From: Savagea sp.
GTDB lineage: Bacteria > Bacillota > Bacilli > Bacillales_A > Planococcaceae
DNA: 11,530 nt
Assembly: GCA_030152265.1 (NCBI GenBank)
Contig: JASLHQ010000189.1
Coordinates: 1 to 11,530, forward strand
Direction: 5' to 3'
The stretch's first letter is position 1. The number at the start of each line of letters is the position of its first letter. The notes beneath the pieces were generated by a model. That model saw nothing but the letters and a program-made list of their open reading frames with translations. It searched no databases and was not told the DNA's origin. Positions 7,293 through 11,530 of the stretch are shown piece after piece. The position numbers were made by a program, and so were the translations under genes.

Positions 7293-7514
7293 ATGAAATA
7301 TATTCAACAATACAGTTATTTTTTTATGTTAAGTATCGTGTTATCATGTATGACAATGATCGGTTTGTATATAGATAGTCAAGCGACGAGCGAACAAAGA
7401 GGAGAACAGTTGGAAAACCCGATGCCTTCTATCGTGCAACAAGAACAAATTTTACTTAATCAAGAAATTGCTTATTATAAAAAAGAAGAGCGAAAGGATG
7501 GAAATCGAAAGTGA
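7293..7514 (+). CDS. Small SOS-controlled membrane protein, YneA/SosA-like cell division inhibitor candidate
   Basis: A 73-aa protein starting at ATG 7293 after GGAGGG (7281-7286). The frame is open upstream to 7218, but that would start inside the promoter. It has one hydrophobic segment (about residues 8-27, SYFFMLSIVLSCMTMIGLYI) followed by a polar, charged tail of about 45 residues ending in KKEERKDGNRK. Topology is probably N-in, tail outside. It sits at the position of yneA, the LexA-repressed division inhibitor of B. subtilis, but YneA has about 105 residues with a LysM domain after its helix, and no LysM is seen here. In size and layout it is closer to SosA of Staphylococcus (about 77 aa, also next to lexA, no LysM). 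Function is inferred from position, LexA control and topology, not from clear sequence identity. The stop overlaps the yneB GTG start by 4 bases (GTGA), implying coupled translation. Confidence 0.75.
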   Translation: MKYIQQYSYFFMLSIVLSCMTMIGLYIDSQATSEQRGEQLENPMPSIVQQEQILLNQEIAYYKKEERKDGNRK

Positions 7515-8158
7515 AGAAAGCCGTTATTTATTGCCGAGTGAGCACGGAAAAAGAACAGCAACAAACGTCTTTACAACGTCAGAAAGAAGAGCTTCTAGAA
7601 CTTGCGATATCGATGAATTACAAAGTGGTCGACATCTTTGAAGATGAAGCGAGCGGTTATGATGTTGAACGCGACGGATTGATGGATTTATTAGAATGTT
7701 TAAAAGATGAAAGTGTAGATGCTTTATTGATTCAAGATGAAACGCGTATCGGTCGAGGGCATGCACGCATCGCGATTTTGCATCTATTGGAGAAAACGAA
7801 CACGACACTCATTACGAACAGTGATCAAGGTCCATTCGTATTATCGGATATGGATGCGATGGTCCTTGAAATTTTAGCAGTCGTAGAAGAATATCAGCGC
7901 AAAATTCATAACGCAAAAATTAAACGTGGAATGAAGCGAGCAATCGAACAAGGGTATCGCCCAGAGTTAAATTTGAAAAATCGTGGAAATCCAGAAGGAC
8001 GTGCACGTTTAACGGTTCCGATTGAAGAAATCGTCTCTTTGCGTAATAAAGGGATGACATTTGATGAAATTACGACGGTTTTAAACGGATTAGGATATGA
8101 AGCGAGCAAAGCGACGATTCATCGCCGTTACAAAGAGTATGAAAAAGATCAAGCGTAA
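7511..8158 (+). CDS. yneB: YneB-like small serine recombinase (resolvase family)
   Basis: A 215-aa protein with an N-terminal serine-recombinase catalytic domain (about 1-140): YCRVST with nucleophile Ser11 and Arg9, SLQRQ near 20, and DETRIGRGHA near 76, corresponding to the arginine-rich active-site segment (DRLGR in classic resolvases). VLEILAVVEEYQRKIH (about 118-133) fits the long dimerisation helix. The C-terminal part (about 178-212, TFDEITTVLNGLGYEASKATIHRRY) resembles a helix-turn-helix. The GTG start overlaps the stop of the preceding gene by 4 bases. It belongs to the conserved lexA-linked yneA-yneB-ynzC set, so it is an operon gene of SOS control rather than part of a transposon: no inverted repeats or accessory genes flank it. 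Its DNA target and role are not known. Confidence 0.92.
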   Translation: MKKAVIYCRVSTEKEQQQTSLQRQKEELLELAISMNYKVVDIFEDEASGYDVERDGLMDLLECLKDESVDALLIQDETRIGRGHARIAILHLLEKTNTTLITNSDQGPFVLSDMDAMVLEILAVVEEYQRKIHNAKIKRGMKRAIEQGYRPELNLKNRGNPEGRARLTVPIEEIVSLRNKGMTFDEITTVLNGLGYEASKATIHRRYKEYEKDQA

Positions 8159-8224
8159 GTAGTTGCACTTTTCTTCAATATTGTATAACGTCTACATAGT
8201 GAAAAATATTGGAGGAATGAAGAC

Positions 8225-8455
8225 ATGTTATCACCAGATAAATTACAACGAATTAACGAATTGGCGAAAAAAGCGAAAACGACAGGTTTATCGATAGAAG
8301 AAGCGAAAGAACAGACGTCTCTTCGCAAGCAATATTTAGAAACATTCCGCAACACGATGCGCGACACAATTGAACATGTGAAAATTATTGATCCCGAAGG
8401 AAACGATGTCACTCCTGAAAAAGTGAAGGAAAAACGTCACAATAATTTGAATTAA
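8225..8455 (+). CDS. ynzC: DUF896 protein, YnzC family
   Basis: A 76-aa soluble protein beginning MLSPDKLQRINELAKKAK and containing the highly conserved VKIIDPEGNDVTPEKVK near its end; this matches B. subtilis YnzC (DUF896), a small protein with an N-terminal helical hairpin and a flexible tail. In B. subtilis it is the last gene of the LexA-controlled yneA-yneB-ynzC operon; its molecular role is unknown. The start is set by GGAGG (8211-8215) with 9-base spacing. It follows yneB by 66 bases, a longer gap than elsewhere in the operon but without a terminator, so read-through from the SOS promoter is likely. A weak promoter-like pair in the gap (TTGCAC at 8163, TATAAC at 8184, only 15 bases apart) is not convincing. 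Confidence 0.93.
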   Translation: MLSPDKLQRINELAKKAKTTGLSIEEAKEQTSLRKQYLETFRNTMRDTIEHVKIIDPEGNDVTPEKVKEKRHNNLN

Positions 8456-8484
8456 CGGGATAGACATTGTATTTCGATGGCGAA

Positions 8485-8517
8485 TTGACTAAACTAATAC
8501 ATGATAGTTCTAATAAT
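8485..8517 (+). promoter_or_regulatory. Tentative tkt promoter
   Basis: The 91 bases between ynzC and tkt contain TTGACT (8485-8490) and a TAATAAT stretch (8511-8517). The spacing is about 20 bases, longer than ideal for SigA, so only the location is suggested. No terminator is seen after ynzC, so tkt may also receive read-through from the SOS operon. Confidence 0.3.
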
Positions 8518-8546
8518 GTTCATATGTGAAAGGATGTACAAAACTG

Positions 8547-10547
8547 ATGACAAAAGAAAAAGATCAATTAGCGATTAATGCGATCCGTACATTATCGATT
8601 GATGCGATTGAAAAGGCGAACTCTGGTCACCCAGGACTTCCGATGGGAGCTGCTCCGATGGCTTATACGCTATGGGCGAAACAGATGAATCATAACCCGG
8701 ATAATCCGAATTGGTTCAACCGAGACCGTTTCGTTTTATCGGCAGGCCACGGGTCGATGTTACTTTATAGCTTATTGCATTTATCAGGATATGATTTACC
8801 GATGGAAGAAATTAAAAACTTCCGCCAATGGGGTTCAGCAACACCAGGACACCCTGAATTCGGAGATACAATTGGCGTTGAGGCAACGACAGGACCGCTT
8901 GGACAAGGTGTCGGAATGGCTGTCGGAATGGCGATGGCAGAACGTCATTTAGCAGCGACTTACAATCGTGATAACTTTAATGTAGTCGATCACTACACGT
9001 ACGCATTATGTGGAGATGGTGACTTAATGGAAGGAGTCGCAGCAGAAGCGATTTCATTAGCAGGCCACTTGCAATTAAATAAATTGATCGTTCTTTATGA
9101 TAGTAATGATATTTCATTAGATGGCGAACTCGACATGTCATTTACTGAAAATGTTCAAAAACGTTTCGAATCATACGGTTGGAATTACATCCGCGTAGAA
9201 GATGGAAACGATGTGGACGCATTAAATGCAGCGATCGCTCAAGCGAAAGCAAATGATGGCGGTCCAACAATGATTGAAGTTAAAACAGTCATCGGTTACG
9301 GTTCACCGAATAAATCAGGAAAATCAGCAGCGCACGGTGCACCACTCGGTTCAGACGAGATGGCACTTACGAAAGAAGCGTACGCTTGGGAGCACGAACC
9401 ATTCCATGTACCTGAAGAAGTGTATGAAACATTTAAAGAAGCGACGACAACACTCGGTCGTGAAGTAGAAGCTGAGTGGAATAAAATGTTTGAAGAGTAT
9501 GAACAAGCGTATCCACAATTAGCAAAACAATTAGGCGATGCGATTGATCGTAAATTGACAGTCGATGTGAAGGAAGCGATGCCGACATACGAAGAAGGCG
9601 AATCGATTGCAACACGTTCTGCTTCACATAAAGCGATTAATGCGATTGCAAAAGCAGTCCCTTCACTGTTTGGTGGAAGTGCTGACCTTGCAAGCTCAAA
9701 CAAAACGATGATGGAAGGCGAAGGCGACTTCTTACCTTCACAACAATACGAAGGCCGTAACATTTGGTTCGGTGTGCGTGAATTCGCAATGGGTACAGCG
9801 TTGAACGGAATGGCATTACACGGTGGACTTGAAGTGTACGGAGCAACATTCTTCGTATTCAGTGACTACGTACGTCCAGCAGTTCGTTTATCAGCATTGA
9901 TGGGCTTACCTGTCACTTACGTCTTTACACACGATAGTATCGCAGTAGGAGAAGACGGTCCGACACACGAGCCGATCGAACATTTAGCAAGCTTCCGTGC
10001 AATGCCGAACTTATCGGTCATGCGCCCAGCAGATGCGAACGAAACATCAGCAGCTTGGTACTACGCGGTAACATCTGAATCAACTCCTACAGCACTCGTG
10101 CTTTCACGTCAAGACTTACCTGTTTTACCGACGACGAAAGAGCGCGCATTTGAAGGTGTTGGTAAAGGAGCATATGTCGTTTCAGAAGCGAACGGCGACT
10201 TAGATGCGATTTTAATCGCTGCAGGTTCTGAAGTGAGCCTAGCGGTAGAAGCGCAAAAAGCTCTTGAAAAAGAAAATATTATCGTTTCTGTCGTTTCGAT
10301 GCCTTCTTGGGATCGTTTCGATGCACAAGATGCGGCATATAAAGAACAAGTATTGCCGAAAGCCGTGACGAAACGTCTTGCAATCGAAATGGGTTCTTCA
10401 TTAGGCTGGCATAAATATACAGGTACAGATGGCGATGTACTTGGAATTGATACGTTCGGCGCAAGCGCACCTGGCGATGTCGTAATGGCAGAATACGGAT
10501 TTACAGTAGACAATGTTGTCGCACGTGTGAAAACATTGCTCGCTTAA
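8547..10547 (+). CDS. tkt: Transketolase
   Basis: Transketolase moves two-carbon ketol units between sugar phosphates in the non-oxidative pentose phosphate pathway, using thiamine diphosphate and a divalent metal. The 666-aa length is normal. Visible motifs: NSGHPG with H28 and SAGHGS with H68 in the active site, the ThDP/metal motif beginning GDGDLMEG at G156 and ending near YDSNDISLDG, and the pyrimidine-domain signature GEDGPTHEPIEHLASFR from G468. The start at ATG 8547 (MTKEKDQLAINAIRTLSID) aligns with other Bacillales Tkt; the in-frame GTG at 8526 would lie before the AAAGGA ribosome site (8529-8534) and is rejected. The gene follows ynzC as in B. subtilis and ends in a strong terminator, so it is probably mostly monocistronic. 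Confidence 0.98.
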   Translation: MTKEKDQLAINAIRTLSIDAIEKANSGHPGLPMGAAPMAYTLWAKQMNHNPDNPNWFNRDRFVLSAGHGSMLLYSLLHLSGYDLPMEEIKNFRQWGSATPGHPEFGDTIGVEATTGPLGQGVGMAVGMAMAERHLAATYNRDNFNVVDHYTYALCGDGDLMEGVAAEAISLAGHLQLNKLIVLYDSNDISLDGELDMSFTENVQKRFESYGWNYIRVEDGNDVDALNAAIAQAKANDGGPTMIEVKTVIGYGSPNKSGKSAAHGAPLGSDEMALTKEAYAWEHEPFHVPEEVYETFKEATTTLGREVEAEWNKMFEEYEQAYPQLAKQLGDAIDRKLTVDVKEAMPTYEEGESIATRSASHKAINAIAKAVPSLFGGSADLASSNKTMMEGEGDFLPSQQYEGRNIWFGVREFAMGTALNGMALHGGLEVYGATFFVFSDYVRPAVRLSALMGLPVTYVFTHDSIAVGEDGPTHEPIEHLASFRAMPNLSVMRPADANETSAAWYYAVTSESTPTALVLSRQDLPVLPTTKERAFEGVGKGAYVVSEANGDLDAILIAAGSEVSLAVEAQKALEKENIIVSVVSMPSWDRFDAQDAAYKEQVLPKAVTKRLAIEMGSSLGWHKYTGTDGDVLGIDTFGASAPGDVVMAEYGFTVDNVVARVKTLLA

Positions 10548-10560
10548 TAATAGGGTAAAG

Positions 10561-10594
10561 AAATCGATGAAGTGAAGACTTCATCGATTTTTTT
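10561..10594 (+). terminator. Intrinsic terminator after tkt
   Basis: A perfect 13-bp stem (AAATCGATGAAGT at 10561-10573 with its complement at 10578-10590), a 4-base loop GAAG, and a run of seven T (10588-10594) form a strong rho-independent terminator starting 13 bases after the tkt stop. Confidence 0.95.
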
Positions 10595-10600
10595 CTGTTT

Positions 10601-10622
10601 TTGAAACTTTATTGAAACTTTT
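10601..10622 (+). repeat. Tandem 11-bp repeat upstream of the ECF sigma gene
   Basis: TTGAAACTTTA (10601-10611) is followed directly by TTGAAACTTTT (10612-10622), two copies differing only in the last base and spaced about one helical turn apart. Each contains TGAAAC, which resembles the -35 element of ECF sigma promoters. From the first TGAAAC (10602-10607), 17 bases lead to CGAATG, a loose -10 candidate. It lies 32 bases before the sigma factor start, so it may be an autoregulatory promoter or operator. This is inference; the repeat itself is direct. Confidence 0.6.
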
Positions 10623-10653
10623 TACGAATGTATGAATAGAAAGGAGATGCATC

Positions 10654-11202
10654 ATGACGGAATGGACAAATCGAGTAGAACAGCGCTACATTCGCCGCGT
10701 ACAAAAAAAGCAAGATCGAGATGCCGCGGAACAGATCATTCGACACTATTACGATGAAATGTATCGTTATTTTTATAAACAGACGTTAAATGAAACACTC
10801 GCTTTCGATTTAACGCAAGAATTGATGATTCGCATGTTGAAAAGTTTGCCTACGTATGATGCTAAACAATCTTCTTTTCGTACGTGGCTCTATCGTATCG
10901 CGTCTCGCCATTTAATCGACTATTATCGTTCGAAAGCCTACCAGCATATGAAACGTACACAATATGTGGAGGATTGGACGATGTATGAGGCAGTAGAAGA
11001 ATTAATAGGTCCTGAAGTAGAAGAACGTTACGAAGAAGTGATAGAAGCGATTCAACAATTGTCGCCTGACTTGCAAATGATCGTTCGCTTAAAATGGTTC
11101 GGAGCGTACACCTTAAAAGAAATTGCGGAGCAAGAACAGTTGCCTCTTTCTACTGTAAAAACAAAATATTATCGTGCGCTTCAAATGGTGCGCTCGATAT
11201 AG
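10654..11202 (+). CDS. ECF-type RNA polymerase sigma factor
   Basis: A 182-aa sigma-70 family protein with only the sigma2 and sigma4 domains, as in the ECF group. Sigma2 (about 24-93) shows HYYDEMYRYFYK, then DLTQELMIRMLKSLPTYD and SSFRTWLYRIASRHLIDYYR, the core-binding and -10 recognition region. Sigma4 (about 126-180) shows LSPDLQMIVRLKWFGAYTLKEIAE followed by LPLSTVKTKYYRALQMV, the helix-turn-helix that reads the -35. The start follows AAAGGAGATG at 10640-10649. The next gene starts 11 bases after the stop, with its AGGAGGA ribosome site overlapping the TAG, and encodes a membrane protein, the usual arrangement of an ECF sigma with its anti-sigma factor. The specific ECF subgroup and inducing signal cannot be told from sequence; the arrangement recalls sigY-yxlC of B. 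subtilis without clear identity. Confidence 0.93.
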   Translation: MTEWTNRVEQRYIRRVQKKQDRDAAEQIIRHYYDEMYRYFYKQTLNETLAFDLTQELMIRMLKSLPTYDAKQSSFRTWLYRIASRHLIDYYRSKAYQHMKRTQYVEDWTMYEAVEELIGPEVEERYEEVIEAIQQLSPDLQMIVRLKWFGAYTLKEIAEQEQLPLSTVKTKYYRALQMVRSI

Positions 11203-11213
11203 GAGGAATAAAA

Positions 11214-11530
11214 ATGGAAAACAATCGCCCGATTTCGTACCCGTCAGATGAACAAAAAGAACAGTCGATTCAATTCATTTTAAATGAGATGAAACAGCCG
11301 ATGTCTCAGACGCAGTTATTCAAACAGTTATGGACGATGATTGGATGGCGTCTAATCACACAGCAGTTAATCATCTATTGTATAAGCGCAATCGTTTTGA
11401 TCAGTCTCATCGTCACGAATGCGGCGACGTTATCTGAATCTTCATATTCCAATCGTCTATCCATTTTGGTAAGTATCCCTTTACTTTTTGCGAGCTTTTT
11501 ACTATTGACCTTTTGGCGAAAAAAAGAAGC
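11214..11530 (+). CDS. Two-helix membrane protein, possible anti-sigma factor (3' end outside window)
   Basis: An open frame from ATG 11214, preceded by AGGAGGA (11201-11207), runs off the window after 105 codons without a stop. The product has a polar N-terminal region of about 45 residues (MENNRPISYPSDEQKEQSIQ onward, including SQTQLFKQLW), a first membrane helix at about 51-70, a short loop and a second helix at about 82-101 ending in FWRKKE. A cytoplasmic N-terminal segment joined to membrane helices, encoded directly after an ECF sigma gene with close spacing, suggests a membrane anti-sigma factor. No zinc-binding HxxxCxxC motif of the ZAS class is seen. The B. subtilis YxlC protein has a similar small two-helix plan. 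The function is inferred from context; it could also be part of a larger membrane protein. Confidence 0.7.
   Translation, partial: MENNRPISYPSDEQKEQSIQFILNEMKQPMSQTQLFKQLWTMIGWRLITQQLIIYCISAIVLISLIVTNAATLSESSYSNRLSILVSIPLLFASFLLLTFWRKKE

Noticed and set aside
7340..7352. Lipoprotein signal (VLSC at residues 16-19) in the yneA-like protein
   Set aside because: The match to the lipobox is weak, and the hydrophobic stretch continues for about eight residues after the cysteine, which fits a membrane helix better.
7511..8158. A mobile element built around the serine recombinase
   Set aside because: No terminal inverted repeats, target duplications or accessory genes are seen, and the gene is at its conserved position next to lexA.
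8163..8189. Separate promoter for ynzC (TTGCAC / TATAAC)
   Set aside because: The spacer is only 15 bases and the operon arrangement does not need it.
9296..9763. 155-residue open frame on the minus strand inside tkt
   Set aside because: It lies fully antisense to conserved transketolase sequence, has no ribosome site and shows no recognisable domain; it is a by-product of tkt codon use.
10109..10513. 134-residue open frame on the minus strand at the end of tkt
   Set aside because: Antisense to tkt C-terminal coding sequence, no ribosome site and no similarity recognised.

Overview
The window looks like an ordinary chromosomal segment of a low-to-moderate GC Gram-positive bacterium of the order Bacillales. 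Gene content and order closely follow the Bacillus subtilis mutSL / miaA-hfq-ynbB / lexA-yneA-yneB-ynzC-tkt neighbourhood. Protein matches recognised by eye (Hfq, LexA, YneB, YnzC, Tkt, endonuclease-type MutL) are of Bacillales type, Shine-Dalgarno sequences are strong AGGAGG types, and promoters have SigA-like boxes. The genus cannot be fixed from sequence alone. An extra alpha/beta hydrolase, a very short YneA and the absence of glnRA suggest it is not Bacillus itself.

Layout: (1) 1-6477, plus strand, a tightly packed run: 3' part of mutS, mutL, an alpha/beta hydrolase, miaA, hfq and a ynbB-type PLP enzyme, closed by a strong bidirectional hairpin terminator. (2) 6518-8455, the SOS module: lexA on the minus strand, then a 154-bp divergent control region carrying two promoters and four to five LexA-box-like sites, then plus-strand yneA-like, yneB and ynzC genes. 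(3) 8456-10594: transketolase with its own terminator. (4) 10595-11530: an ECF-type sigma factor gene preceded by a tandem 11-bp repeat, followed at once by a gene for a two-helix membrane protein that runs off the window and may be its anti-sigma partner.

How they work together: MutS and MutL form the mismatch-repair pair (nicking MutL, clamp-binding motifs on both). MiaA and Hfq are RNA modification and RNA chaperone genes often linked to mutL. LexA represses itself and the divergent operon until DNA damage; the first product of that operon, a small single-pass membrane protein, sits where the SOS cell-division inhibitor is found in relatives. No RNA genes, CRISPR arrays, insertion sequences or prophage genes were seen, and no gene-free stretch exceeds 300 bases. 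The most notable items are the LysM-less YneA/SosA-like protein, the dense LexA operator array, the hydrolase inserted in the repair/RNA operon, and the sigma/membrane-protein pair with its repeated upstream element.
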